A DNA stretch of 64,000 nucleotides from Mucilaginibacter mallensis (GTDB lineage Bacteria; Bacteroidota; Bacteroidia; Sphingobacteriales; Sphingobacteriaceae). Position numbers and translations under genes: made by a program. The notes beneath the pieces were generated by a model, which was given only the letters and a program-made list of their open reading frames with translations, did not search any database and had not been told where the DNA came from. The stretch is from contig NZ_LT629740.1 in NCBI RefSeq assembly GCF_900105165.1, positions 1,240,001 through 1,304,000 of the forward strand, written 5' to 3'. How positions within the stretch are numbered: the first letter of the stretch is position 1; every line of letters begins with the position of its first letter. Below, one piece after another: positions 23,533 through 32,090 of the stretch.

Positions 23533-25386
23533 TTAAAAAGAATAGCCAACACCGCCAAATATATTAAATCCGTAGTCAGGATAATACAGGTAGCTTTGAT
23601 TTGTTGTGTCTAAAATGTTATTAACCTTTACAAACACCGATATTTTACTGGTAGCCTTATAATCAACACCTCCGCTCAGATCGGCAAATGAGCTGATAGT
23701 GGTAGGGGTAACTTTAATTAAATTAACTGCATCGGCATATGGGGCATCCATTGTACTGCCACGGAACAATAATGAGCCTGTAACAGACACTTTGCTATTT
23801 ATATTGATTGTTGTACCGGCAGTTAATTTAAACTTAGGCAAGTTCCATGCTTCCTGTTGTTGCGATAAATTATAGCTCCTGATATCAACCTGGCCAAATA
23901 TATTTACATCCTCTGATGCCTTGTAATCCAGTTCGCCATTAAAGCCATTTACGCGTGTTTTACCATTATCATATACCACAGCATATTTGTTTCCCTGCGG
24001 GCCGAAATTGCTTACAAACATAGGCAGGTATTTTACGCTATTGCGGAATATGAAAGCTTTGAAGCCTAATCCCGGCGCCAGGGTGCCTTTTAAACCGGCA
24101 CTAAGGTCGAGCTGATCAACCGAGTTTTTGATCTGTAGGTTTGGCCCTATAAACGGATTGACTGTTGAAAAATCAAGCAGCGATGTTTTGTTTACATCGC
24201 CTGTGGCCTCAACAAACAAACGCACATATTTAGGTATTACCTGTATTTCTGCTTTGGCCGACGGGAAAATGTAAAAGGCCGATTTAAAACCAAACTCATC
24301 AACTATGTTAACACCGGCATCTACCTTATAGTTATCACCCTGGAATTTGATGTAAGGGTTTACCCGTACCAGGTTATTACCATAATTGTATGCGCTATCC
24401 TTTTGCGTACTCAGATCAAGCGAGCCTGATGCACCCACATAAAACTGCTGTATGGTTTCATTCAAAAAGCCTGATAATACCACATTACTTTCGCGGGCCT
24501 TAAAAGCATCGCTATAATTATACCCTTTAAGCTTAAAGGCGTAGGTGAAATCGTTAGGTACATCAGCATAATTTTTGGTAAGCTCGCCTTCGGCACCTAT
24601 GATGCTGAAATGCTGACGCTGGGGCGTAATTGCAATTGTTGGCGGAACATCCTGGTTAAAGCCATAAAAATAGTTGCTGTTGTATTTATAATCAATACGG
24701 CCGCTAACGGAGTTGGTAGCACCTATGCTTTTGCCAAATACAGCAATTTCGTTTTTACTGGCATCCTGCTTGTCCAGGCTTCCATCCTCTGACAGGTGTT
24801 TGGCATAAACGCCTGTCTGTAACGCCTGATCGGCACCGTTATTAATATAAACCTCACCGTAAGTGGTCTTCAGGTTACCGAGGCCTACTTTAGCGTAGTT
24901 GTTCCCCGGCAGAGAATCCTGCTGCACTGGCATAGGCATAGCATCCAACTGGCGGATCTCGTTATCCTGTGCTAATCTTTTATCTAAAACAGTATAAGTT
25001 AAAGGTGCTTTAAAAGGGATCTTAGTTTCCAGATCGGGGTTACGGCGGATCTTAACCGCATCGGCTAATACCGGTTTATAGGCCGTAGTTACTACGATCT
25101 CTTCCGACAGCGCATTTTGATTTTTATCCGGTGTTTTATTGCCACCTGATTTAGTAGTATCCGCGCTGGTATTTGCTGCCGCGTCGCCTAACTTTTTAGC
25201 ATCACTCTTTTGTTTGGATGGTGCTGCTGCCGGTTTGGTGGTTTTTTTTGCGGTCGGCTTAGTTGTTTTTTTAGCTGTAGATTTAGCGGCAGCTTTTTTA
25301 GCCTTATGCTTTGTTTGCGCATGAGCAGGTACAAAGTATAATACTAACAGTAAGCTCAGCAGCATGTATATATATCGTAGTTTCAT
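23533..25386 (-). CDS. TonB-dependent receptor-like outer-membrane barrel with Lys-rich tail
   Basis: From ATG 25386 the protein has 617 residues. After a signal peptide ending 'YFVPAHAQ' there is a Lys/Ala/Thr/Pro-rich segment of about 50 residues ('AKKTTKPTAKKTTKPAA'). 'SEEIVVTTAYKPVLADA', a TonB-box-like stretch, and many amphipathic beta strands follow, ending 'FNIFGGVGYSF' with a terminal Phe. The plug domain usual for TonB-dependent receptors is not evident. The Lys-rich tail is unusual for a periplasmic segment and could bind peptidoglycan or lipid A. It is the second gene of the envelope operon. Confidence 0.75.
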   Translation of the reverse strand: MKLRYIYMLLSLLLVLYFVPAHAQTKHKAKKAAAKSTAKKTTKPTAKKTTKPAAAPSKQKSDAKKLGDAAANTSADTTKSGGNKTPDKNQNALSEEIVVTTAYKPVLADAVKIRRNPDLETKIPFKAPLTYTVLDKRLAQDNEIRQLDAMPMPVQQDSLPGNNYAKVGLGNLKTTYGEVYINNGADQALQTGVYAKHLSEDGSLDKQDASKNEIAVFGKSIGATNSVSGRIDYKYNSNYFYGFNQDVPPTIAITPQRQHFSIIGAEGELTKNYADVPNDFTYAFKLKGYNYSDAFKARESNVVLSGFLNETIQQFYVGASGSLDLSTQKDSAYNYGNNLVRVNPYIKFQGDNYKVDAGVNIVDEFGFKSAFYIFPSAKAEIQVIPKYVRLFVEATGDVNKTSLLDFSTVNPFIGPNLQIKNSVDQLDLSAGLKGTLAPGLGFKAFIFRNSVKYLPMFVSNFGPQGNKYAVVYDNGKTRVNGFNGELDYKASEDVNIFGQVDIRSYNLSQQQEAWNLPKFKLTAGTTININSKVSVTGSLLFRGSTMDAPYADAVNLIKVTPTTISSFADLSGGVDYKATSKISVFVKVNNILDTTNQSYLYYPDYGFNIFGGVGYSF

Positions 25387-25417
25387 TGCTTGTGTCGTTT
25401 TATGCCTTGTCATCCTC

Positions 25418-28400
25418 TTAATTGCCACCATTGCCCGCTGGTTTAATATTAGTAGTATCTGGTTTTGTTTGTTGCGTACTGTCGGGTTTTACCGTATCAA
25501 TAGCTGAGTTTTTGCCTGTTATTTTATCAAGCTTTTGTTTGGCCGTTGGTAAAATATCATCGTTGCCTTTATAATTCTCAATTATACTTTGCAGTGTAGC
25601 CTTAGCCTGGAAACTATCTTTCAAGCCCATGTAATCATCAGCTAATAAGATATAAGTTCTGGCTACCCAATAATCATAGTTAGGCATCTCCTTAACCAGG
25701 TCGAAACAGGCTTTTTGTGATGTTTTGTAACGCCTTTTCAGGTAGTCGATATTGGCTATGTTATATTTAGCTTCGGCAGCGGCAACGGTTTTTGTGTTGC
25801 TAACGGTATAGTTAAACTCTTTTACAGCGCTGGTAGTATCGCCTTTTTGCAGGTAGGCTTTACCGGCGTATAAGCCTGTTCTATATTTATCTTCCTCTGA
25901 TGTTTTTTCATTGCCTCTAACTTCCTTCACATAGTTTAGCACATCATCGGCCATCTCCATCTGCGAATAGCAAAGCAGCAGGTTGTTAATAGCGAAAGTG
26001 TAATCTGACTTATACTCTGAGTTGGTTTCCAGTTTTTTAAGGAATACTACCGCATCGTTATATTTTTGCTGCGCGATGTAGAGCTTCGCCATGCTGATTA
26101 ATGATTTTTCGGTATAGGCACTGGTCCAATCGTTTAATATCACATTGTAATCATTCACAGCCGAGGCCGGTTGCCCAAGGTTAACCAAGCTTTCCGCACG
26201 GATAAAGTGGGCCTCCTTGTTATATATTGGTTTAGTAGGGAACTTGTCAAAGTAAGCATTAACAGCACCTACAGTACCCTGCCAGTCGCCCCTTAAATAC
26301 AGGTTATTGGCAGCAGTATACATAATGCCTTCCTGGTCGGCGCTGCTGTAGTTACCGATAGGGGTAGTTGAAGCATAGTTGATGAAAGTTTGCGCATCGC
26401 CTTTATCGGTATAGATCTTTTCAATTTGTTTAAGCGCTTGCTTGGCCTCATCGGTTGATGAGTAATCCTGCACCACCCGTTTAAAGAATTCAACGGCGGT
26501 ATCATCGCTGCCTGCGTTATAATCAATCAGGCCCATAGTCATCAAGGCACGTGGCACATAGCTGCTATGCGGATATTTATCTATCATAGCCAGCAGATCG
26601 GTTTTGGCAGTGGTGCCATCACCTTTCAGGAAGTAAGCATAAGCGATCTCAAATGATGCATCATCAGCATAATCAGAGTTCGGAAACTGGTTCAGTACAG
26701 AGGTAAGTGTGCTGATCTTGGCATCCTGTGATCCCTGCAAGCCTTGTATAATACCGCGCTGGAACAGCGCGTAATCCTGGCCCGGACTACGGTTATCAAT
26801 AATACGGTTATAATATTTAAGCGCCGAACCATAATCTTTCAATACAAAATAACTATCACCCAGGCGGGCAGTTGCATCATTTATGGTCGCGGTATCTTTT
26901 TCTTCGCCTTGCAGGAATTTTTCAAAGTAAGTAGCCGCCTTTTTATATTTCTCACCACCGAAGGCTGCGTAAGCCAGCGCGTAGTTGGCAAAGTTGGCTA
27001 CATCGGTTTGTTTAGCTTCGGGCATTGCCAGAAACTGCTCAAATGTTTCAACCGACTCATCATACTTACGCACCTCGTACATAGCTTCAGCCATCCAGTA
27101 AGTGGTAAGGGCCTGTATTTTTGTGTCGATAGGATATTTTAATGAGCGAAGGAAAATACCAATAGCATTTTCAAAAGCACGTTCATTATAAAACTCAAGG
27201 CCTCGGTAATAAGTTACTTTTTGATAAGCCTCCTGAGCGCTTAGGGATTTGTTGGGGATAGGCTCCAATATGTCAACCGCTTCTTTATAGTTGCGGGAGT
27301 TTAGCAGTTCCTCGCCTAATAAAACCTTAACCTCATCATTACGGCCCGAACGCGGATAGTTTTTTAAGTAAAGGCGCGTAGCAGTCAGCGCCTCAGTATT
27401 GAAATCAAGCTCGTAGGATAGTTTTGCATATTCATACAAAGCATCCTGCTGTAATTGCGGGTCAAAACTTAGCCTTGAAGCTACCTGGAAGGCATTGCGG
27501 GCGCTTTGCTTGTTATTCATTTTCAGGAATATGTCGCCCAGCGTATAATTCCCGCTCTGGCTGTAAATATCGTTCTGCTCCACCAGTTTTTCCAGCTCGG
27601 TTGCTGCTTTGGCGTAATTGCCTACTTTGTAGTAAGCATAACCCATCTGGTAGCTATCCTGTGTGTTTTGAGTTTTGCCCTGATCCTCATTCTCAAACCG
27701 GCTATAATATTTTACCGAGTTATCATAATCGGCCTTTGCAAAATATGAAGCGCCAATAATGCGCAGCATTTCAGTTTCGTGCTGCTGATGGGTGCTGTTA
27801 AGGATAGGCACTGCATAGCTGATCACATCATCATAACGTTTATCTAAAAAGTAAACGGCCGAGATATAATACGGATAGCTGTTTTCGTATTTCTTTGAAT
27901 TTTTAAGCTTTTCGAAATTTGCCAGCGCCAGGTGATAGTCCTTATTAAGGTAGGCTATATAGGCAAAATAATAAGTTGCATCCTCGGTATAAGGGCCATG
28001 TTTGGCTTTTACCTCTGAGAATAGTTCCTGGGCGTTTTTGTAGTCATTAGCTGTGAAATAGCAATAACCCTTGTCAAATTTATACTCGGTATTGTCGCGG
28101 CCGTTTAATTCGCCTGCTTCCACCTTATCAAACCAACGCATGGCATCGGTATATTTTTGCTGTTTAAAGTAGGAGCGGCCGATCTGGAAAAAAGCCAGTT
28201 TTGATAAAGGATTTTCCGGATGCTCCTTGGTGAAGCGCAAAAGCATGCTTTCGGCATCATCATTGCCTAGTTCTAATTCGCAAAAAGCCTCATAGTATTG
28301 TGCGTTTTCCTGTACAAGCGTAAGCTTTGATTCATACTTTGCCTGGGTGCTCGGTTTTAGCCGTGCCTGTTCAACCAAACGGAATTGCTCTGCAGCGGCA

Positions 28401-28537
28401 ACATATCTTCCCTTACTAAGCAGGTCGGTGGCCGTTTGGTAGGTTCGGTACACCTCAAATGAAGGGTCTTGCTGGGCTTGAGACGATAGTGTAAAAAATA
28501 TGGGTATTAACAGGAAGGTGTATCTTAGTTTGATCAT
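25418..28537 (-). CDS. Large tetratricopeptide-repeat envelope protein
   Basis: From ATG 28537 the protein has 1039 residues. A signal peptide (MIKLRYTFLLIPIFFTLSSQAQ) is followed by a solenoid of TPR repeats along almost its full length, such as 'PLSKLAFFQIGRSYFKQQKYTDAMRWFDKV', with the short tail 'DSTQQTKPDTTNIKPAGNGGN'. Individual repeats recall YbgF/BamD-like periplasmic scaffolds. It is the first gene of the six-gene operon ending with tonB and probably assembles the complex in the periplasm. The GTG upstream of ATG 28537 adds only two residues. Confidence 0.87.
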   Translation of the reverse strand: MIKLRYTFLLIPIFFTLSSQAQQDPSFEVYRTYQTATDLLSKGRYVAAAEQFRLVEQARLKPSTQAKYESKLTLVQENAQYYEAFCELELGNDDAESMLLRFTKEHPENPLSKLAFFQIGRSYFKQQKYTDAMRWFDKVEAGELNGRDNTEYKFDKGYCYFTANDYKNAQELFSEVKAKHGPYTEDATYYFAYIAYLNKDYHLALANFEKLKNSKKYENSYPYYISAVYFLDKRYDDVISYAVPILNSTHQQHETEMLRIIGASYFAKADYDNSVKYYSRFENEDQGKTQNTQDSYQMGYAYYKVGNYAKAATELEKLVEQNDIYSQSGNYTLGDIFLKMNNKQSARNAFQVASRLSFDPQLQQDALYEYAKLSYELDFNTEALTATRLYLKNYPRSGRNDEVKVLLGEELLNSRNYKEAVDILEPIPNKSLSAQEAYQKVTYYRGLEFYNERAFENAIGIFLRSLKYPIDTKIQALTTYWMAEAMYEVRKYDESVETFEQFLAMPEAKQTDVANFANYALAYAAFGGEKYKKAATYFEKFLQGEEKDTATINDATARLGDSYFVLKDYGSALKYYNRIIDNRSPGQDYALFQRGIIQGLQGSQDAKISTLTSVLNQFPNSDYADDASFEIAYAYFLKGDGTTAKTDLLAMIDKYPHSSYVPRALMTMGLIDYNAGSDDTAVEFFKRVVQDYSSTDEAKQALKQIEKIYTDKGDAQTFINYASTTPIGNYSSADQEGIMYTAANNLYLRGDWQGTVGAVNAYFDKFPTKPIYNKEAHFIRAESLVNLGQPASAVNDYNVILNDWTSAYTEKSLISMAKLYIAQQKYNDAVVFLKKLETNSEYKSDYTFAINNLLLCYSQMEMADDVLNYVKEVRGNEKTSEEDKYRTGLYAGKAYLQKGDTTSAVKEFNYTVSNTKTVAAAEAKYNIANIDYLKRRYKTSQKACFDLVKEMPNYDYWVARTYILLADDYMGLKDSFQAKATLQSIIENYKGNDDILPTAKQKLDKITGKNSAIDTVKPDSTQQTKPDTTNIKPAGNGGN

Positions 28538-28769
28538 AAGCACATGCTAACAAGTTGCTAAATTAGCGAATACAAAAAAAGGCAATTCACATTAGAAATT
28601 CACAAATGTTGAAAAACAACTTTCTAACGCAATAATTTTGTTACGTGGTATGCGTGTGGAAAACTTTGTTGGGGAAGAGTCAGGAATTAAGGGCCAAGAA
28701 TCAAGAATCAGAATGAATAGAGTTCTTGACTCTTTCTGAAATATAAGGCAGCTCAAAATAAGTAAAAAT

Positions 28770-28814
28770 AAACTTTCAAAAAGTTTTGAAAGTTTAAAAA
28801 CTTGTTTACATTTG
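28770..28814 (+). promoter_or_regulatory. Operator and promoter of the GbsR-type regulator
   Basis: A perfect 12-base inverted repeat (AAACTTTCAAAA at 28770-28781, 2-base gap, reverse complement at 28784-28795) covers the -33 region, whose TTTG is at 28785-28788. The -7 box TACATTTG (28807-28814) follows after 18 bases. The box ends 3 bases before the regulator's ATG. A dimeric repressor bound at the repeat would block the promoter, so autoregulation is the simplest reading. Transcription would start at or after the ATG, implying a leaderless mRNA or a slightly different start. Confidence 0.75.
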
Positions 28815-28817
28815 TAC

Positions 28818-29324
28818 ATGGAATTAGCAGAGGGTAAAGAAAAATTTATTGAAGCATGGGGAAAGCTGGGATCGGAGTGGGGGATAAACCGCACGATGGC
28901 ACAGGTACATGCTTTGCTGCTGATTTCGCCGGAGGCTTTAACTACCGAAGAGATTATGGCTGAGCTAAGTATCTCGAGGGGCAATGCCAACATGACCGTG
29001 CGCGACCTGATGGATTGGGGCCTGGTTGAAAAACAACACAAGACAGGTGAGCGCAAAGAGTATTTTTATGCTGAAAAGGATACTTGGGTAATAGCCAGGC
29101 AGGTAGCCAAAGAGCGTAAAAAGCGTGAGCTTGACCCTGTGCTGAAAATATTAAACCAGCTTTCAGAGGTTACAGGCGATGCGAAGGACCCGGCGTATAA
29201 AACTTTTAAAACTTCGGTGGCCAATATAAACAAGCTGGCCAACAACGTTAACAAAACTTTAGAAACTATGCTGAAGGCAGAAGAAAACTGGTTTTTTGGT
29301 ACGGTTATGAAAATATTAAAATAA
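28818..29324 (+). CDS. GbsR/MarR-family transcriptional regulator
   Basis: From ATG 28818 the protein has 168 residues with a winged helix-turn-helix: 'SPEALTTEEIMAELSISRGNANMTVRDLMDWGLVEKQ' split over the recognition helix and wing, then 'GERKEYFYAEKD'. The helical C-terminus dimerises. GbsR-like proteins often repress their own operon and sense osmolytes or envelope stress; the signal here is unknown. A perfect inverted repeat overlaps its promoter. The following membrane protein and epimerase genes (gap 76 bases) are probably in its regulon. Confidence 0.85.
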   Translation: MELAEGKEKFIEAWGKLGSEWGINRTMAQVHALLLISPEALTTEEIMAELSISRGNANMTVRDLMDWGLVEKQHKTGERKEYFYAEKDTWVIARQVAKERKKRELDPVLKILNQLSEVTGDAKDPAYKTFKTSVANINKLANNVNKTLETMLKAEENWFFGTVMKILK

Positions 29325-29400
29325 CCTTTTTTTATTCAAAATTTTCATTTATTACTGAAAATTCAATAATTATTAACATATATAAAACAACAACAACATC

Positions 29401-29772
29401 ATGAACTATTTTATTTTAACCTACGCTTTTTACATGATAATAAGCGTTGCACTAACAGTTTGGGTAGCAAAAGTTTTGTTTAAAAACGGAAGGGTATTTT
29501 TGATAGATATCTTCCATGGTAACAATGAGCTGGCCGACTCTGTGAATAAGCTGTTAATTGTAGGCTTTTACCTTATAAATGTGGGGTATATGTGCCTTGC
29601 CTTAAAGGAAACCAATGCTATTGGCAATTTGCAGGTTGTGGTAGAAGTATTGAGCTTTAAAATAGGCTGGATAATTTTAATATTGGGCGGTATGCACTTC
29701 CTTAACCTTATTGTTTTTTACAAACTACGCAACCGTGCTAAAAGGGACGAACGATTAAAGATCAGGCAATAA
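29401..29772 (+). CDS. Small integral membrane protein
   Basis: The protein has 123 residues with three hydrophobic helices: about 3-25, 49-68 and 86-108. Charged loops ('RVFLIDIFHGNNELADSVNK') and a basic C-terminal tail ('KLRNRAKRDERLKIRQ') suggest a cytoplasmic C-terminus. No family is recognised. Its stop overlaps the start of the TIGR01777 epimerase (TAATG), so the two are coupled and lie downstream of the GbsR-type regulator. Confidence 0.8.
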   Translation: MNYFILTYAFYMIISVALTVWVAKVLFKNGRVFLIDIFHGNNELADSVNKLLIVGFYLINVGYMCLALKETNAIGNLQVVVEVLSFKIGWIILILGGMHFLNLIVFYKLRNRAKRDERLKIRQ

Positions 29773-30683
29773 TGGCAAAGATAATTTTAGCAGGCGGGTC
29801 AGGTTTTATTGGTCAGATACTAGCTGCGCATTTTACAGGTAAGGACGATGAGGTGATCGTCCTTACCCGTAGCAGCAATCGTGTTGTAAATAATGTAAAG
29901 TATGTAAACTGGAACGCTGCAACCATCGGCAACTGGGTTGCTGAACTGGAAAACTGCGATGTACTCATTAACCTGAACGGTAAAAGCGTTAATTGCAGGT
30001 ATAATGATAAGAACAAAAAGGAAATATTGGATTCAAGGGTAAATGCTACCAGAGTTTTAGGTGAAGCGATCAGAATGATTGAAAATGCACCAAAGTTATG
30101 GATAAATGCAGCATCTGCGACCATTTACAGATACGCTGAAGACAGGCCACAGGATGAATATACCGGGGAGTTAGGCAAAGGTTTCTCTGTTGATGTATGT
30201 AAGCAGTGGGAAGCCGCATTTTTTGAGCAGGATACACCTGGTGTAAGAAAGATCGGTTTAAGAATAGCTATAACGCTTGGGCGCAAAGGTGGTGTTATGC
30301 CTTATTACTTTAACCTGGCAAAATTTGGCTTAGGTGGCAGGCAGGGTAGTGGTAAACAATATTTTAGCTGGGTATGTGAAAATGACGTTACCGGCGTAAT
30401 AGATTTTTTGAGGGATCATGAGGAGCTTGAAGGGGTATTTAACGTGAGTGCACCCAACCCGGTACAAAATCATGAATTTATGAGTGTGGTAAGAAATGTG
30501 ATGAAGATGCCCTTGGGATTACCCGCTACCAAATGGATGCTGGCAATAGGTACAAGATTATTAAGTACTGAAGCTGAACTTGTATTGAAAAGCAGATGGG
30601 TTGTACCAACAAGGTTACAGGAGGCGGGTTATGTATTTAAAGTGCCTTATATTAAAGATGCTGTTAAATTAAGCAGCCTTTGA
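29772..30683 (+). CDS. TIGR01777 family NAD(P)-dependent epimerase
   Basis: The protein has 303 residues with an atypical SDR fold. The cofactor loop is 'ILAGGSGFIGQIL' (5-17), 'LINLNGKSVNCRY' follows, and 'INAASATIYRYAED' holds the active-site region with Tyr. The C-terminal DUF1731 part ends 'VLKSRWVVPTRLQEAGYVFKVPYIKDA'. It is the YfcH-like family, of unknown substrate. It is coupled to the upstream membrane protein. It converges with and overlaps the end of a response-regulator gene by 15 bases. Confidence 0.88.
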   Translation: MAKIILAGGSGFIGQILAAHFTGKDDEVIVLTRSSNRVVNNVKYVNWNAATIGNWVAELENCDVLINLNGKSVNCRYNDKNKKEILDSRVNATRVLGEAIRMIENAPKLWINAASATIYRYAEDRPQDEYTGELGKGFSVDVCKQWEAAFFEQDTPGVRKIGLRIAITLGRKGGVMPYYFNLAKFGLGGRQGSGKQYFSWVCENDVTGVIDFLRDHEELEGVFNVSAPNPVQNHEFMSVVRNVMKMPLGLPATKWMLAIGTRLLSTEAELVLKSRWVVPTRLQEAGYVFKVPYIKDAVKLSSL

Positions 30684-31040
30684 AGCCAATTGCCTTTGAA
30701 TAATATTAAGTAATACATCCAGATCAAAAGGTTTGGCTACAAAATCATCGGGAGCGCCGTATTGGTTTAGTGTGGCGGCTACATCATGGCTGGCTGAAAC
30801 TAAAATTACCGGAATGCCCTGGGTGTCCCATTGAGTTTTAATATCTTTGCATAAGGCCCGGCCATCCATATCACCCAGCATAATATCAAGTAATATAAGA
30901 TCAGGGGTGTGTTCTTTTATTTTATCAAATAGTAAATGCCCGTCTGATAATGTGTCAACCATATAACCGGAATCTTCAAGTATATATCGTAATACTTCCA
31001 AAATATCTTCATTATCATCCACCGCTAATATCCTTTTCAT
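30669..31040 (-). CDS. Receiver-only response regulator A
   Basis: The protein has 123 residues and is a single CheY-like receiver. The acidic pair lies in 'VDDNED' (8-13), the phospho-acceptor is Asp 52 in 'LILLDIML', Ser 82/84 lies in 'LVSASHD' and the conserved Lys is K103 in 'VAKPFDL'. No output domain is present, so it should act through protein contacts or phosphotransfer. No histidine kinase is nearby. A similar receiver lies at 32091-32453, with two small zinc-ribbon genes between. Confidence 0.92.
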   Translation of the reverse strand: MKRILAVDDNEDILEVLRYILEDSGYMVDTLSDGHLLFDKIKEHTPDLILLDIMLGDMDGRALCKDIKTQWDTQGIPVILVSASHDVAATLNQYGAPDDFVAKPFDLDVLLNIIQRQLASKAA

Positions 31041-31328
31041 ATAATTTGTATTATGTAATAAAATATACTACACTTTATTATAATAGCGTATACACAAATC
31101 CTGTACCAATTATTGTAATAAACCAAAAAGTAGCTATATAATAAACTTATTTATAATAGATTAGAAGTGTAATTATGTTAAAATAGCTATAAATTAGTAT
31201 TAATATTTAGTTGATATTTATAATTATACATTCAGAATGTATTGTGTTTAATTAATGTGCTTTTTTGTATAGCAGAGTGATCTGTTATTGTATACAATAA
31301 TATTGGAATAGAGCGGGATGGGAGATTG

Positions 31329-31511
31329 TTAATCCTGGGGCCTGTCCATACGTATATGATATGCTTTTTTGCACCTGGCACAGAAATATTTTCGGACAGG
31401 AAAAAGAAATGCTAACTTTTTGACGAGCCAATTCCGGTGCATCTGGTAATGAAAAGGTGCTCCGCATTTTGGACAAAGGTATTTGTTTGAAGTATTGATT
31501 TTCGGGCTCAA
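31329..31511 (-). CDS. Small zinc-ribbon protein, paralogue B
   Basis: The protein has 60 residues with knuckles C13/C16 ('YLCPKCGAPF') and C44/C47 ('YFCARCKKAYH'). They are separated by 27 residues that include 'LVKKLAFLFPVRKY'. The architecture and the aromatic-basic motif before the second knuckle match the paralogues at 2129-2335 and 31644-31856. A longer frame on the same strand that reads the same DNA differently (31285-31476) is rejected. It lies in an AT-rich stretch between two receiver genes. The function is unknown. Confidence 0.72.
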   Translation of the reverse strand: MSPKINTSNKYLCPKCGAPFHYQMHRNWLVKKLAFLFPVRKYFCARCKKAYHIRMDRPQD

Positions 31512-31643
31512 GGTTTATAAGGGAAAAATAAAATTCAATTACGATATTTTATTTGACAAAAAGGTGAAAATCCTTATAAAAACAATTGCGCGATACTAAT
31601 AGGTTATTTTTTTTACTATGATGATAATGCCGTTTAGTATTAA

Positions 31644-31856
31644 TTAGTTTAACTTATATAATTTACGCTGGCAGGTATAGCAGATATATCTTTTTATAGG
31701 AAGCCAGAAAAGAAAAGTTTTAACCCAAAAACCTCTGCGTATACGGGCATCGAGTTCATTTTTGCACCTTGGGCAAACGCGTTCCCTTTTATGCTTTTTT
31801 TCTGAACCCGTATTTCTGGATATAGGTATTATCGTTGTTAATACAATTAGGGGCAT
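31644..31856 (-). CDS. Small zinc-ribbon protein, paralogue C
   Basis: The protein has 70 residues with knuckles C28/C31 ('RVCPRCKNELDARIRRG') and C59/C62 ('YICYTCQRKLYKLN'), 27 residues apart. The middle motif 'KTFLFWLPIKRY' is almost identical to that of paralogue A ('VTLFWLPVKRY'). The first 25 residues are hydrophobic then basic (MPLIVLTTIIPISRNTG), which could be a weak membrane segment or an over-long start. It is on the same strand as paralogue B, 132 bases upstream of it. Confidence 0.72.
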   Translation of the reverse strand: MPLIVLTTIIPISRNTGSEKKHKRERVCPRCKNELDARIRRGFWVKTFLFWLPIKRYICYTCQRKLYKLN

Positions 31857-32090
31857 TTGTATTTAAAATTAGCTTAATCAATAAAACAAATTTATTAAAA
31901 CAATCCCCATTTAACAAGTCCTGAGGGATGGTTTTTTATCAACAAAAGTGCTTAATTATGCTAAATTGGAATATTAACTATTAGAATTATGCAATAATTG
32001 TAATTTAATTGCCTAAAAGATAAAAGTCTCTGATCTTCTTAAAATTTAACTGTTAATTAGTAGTTTCATTACTGCTCAGGTAATGTGGTT

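Noticed and set aside
20292..28537. A classical Tol-Pal operon
   Set aside because: There is no TolB propeller or Pal lipoprotein with an OmpA-type domain; the set resembles Tol-Pal only in logic.
28592..29056. A 154-residue minus-strand frame over the GbsR-type regulator
   Set aside because: It is the antisense shadow of a clear winged-helix protein with its own promoter and operator on the plus strand.
31285..31476. A 63-residue minus-strand frame overlapping zinc-ribbon paralogue B
   Set aside because: The alternative frame at 31329-31511 keeps both CxxC knuckles and matches two other proteins, so the overlapping one is a shadow.
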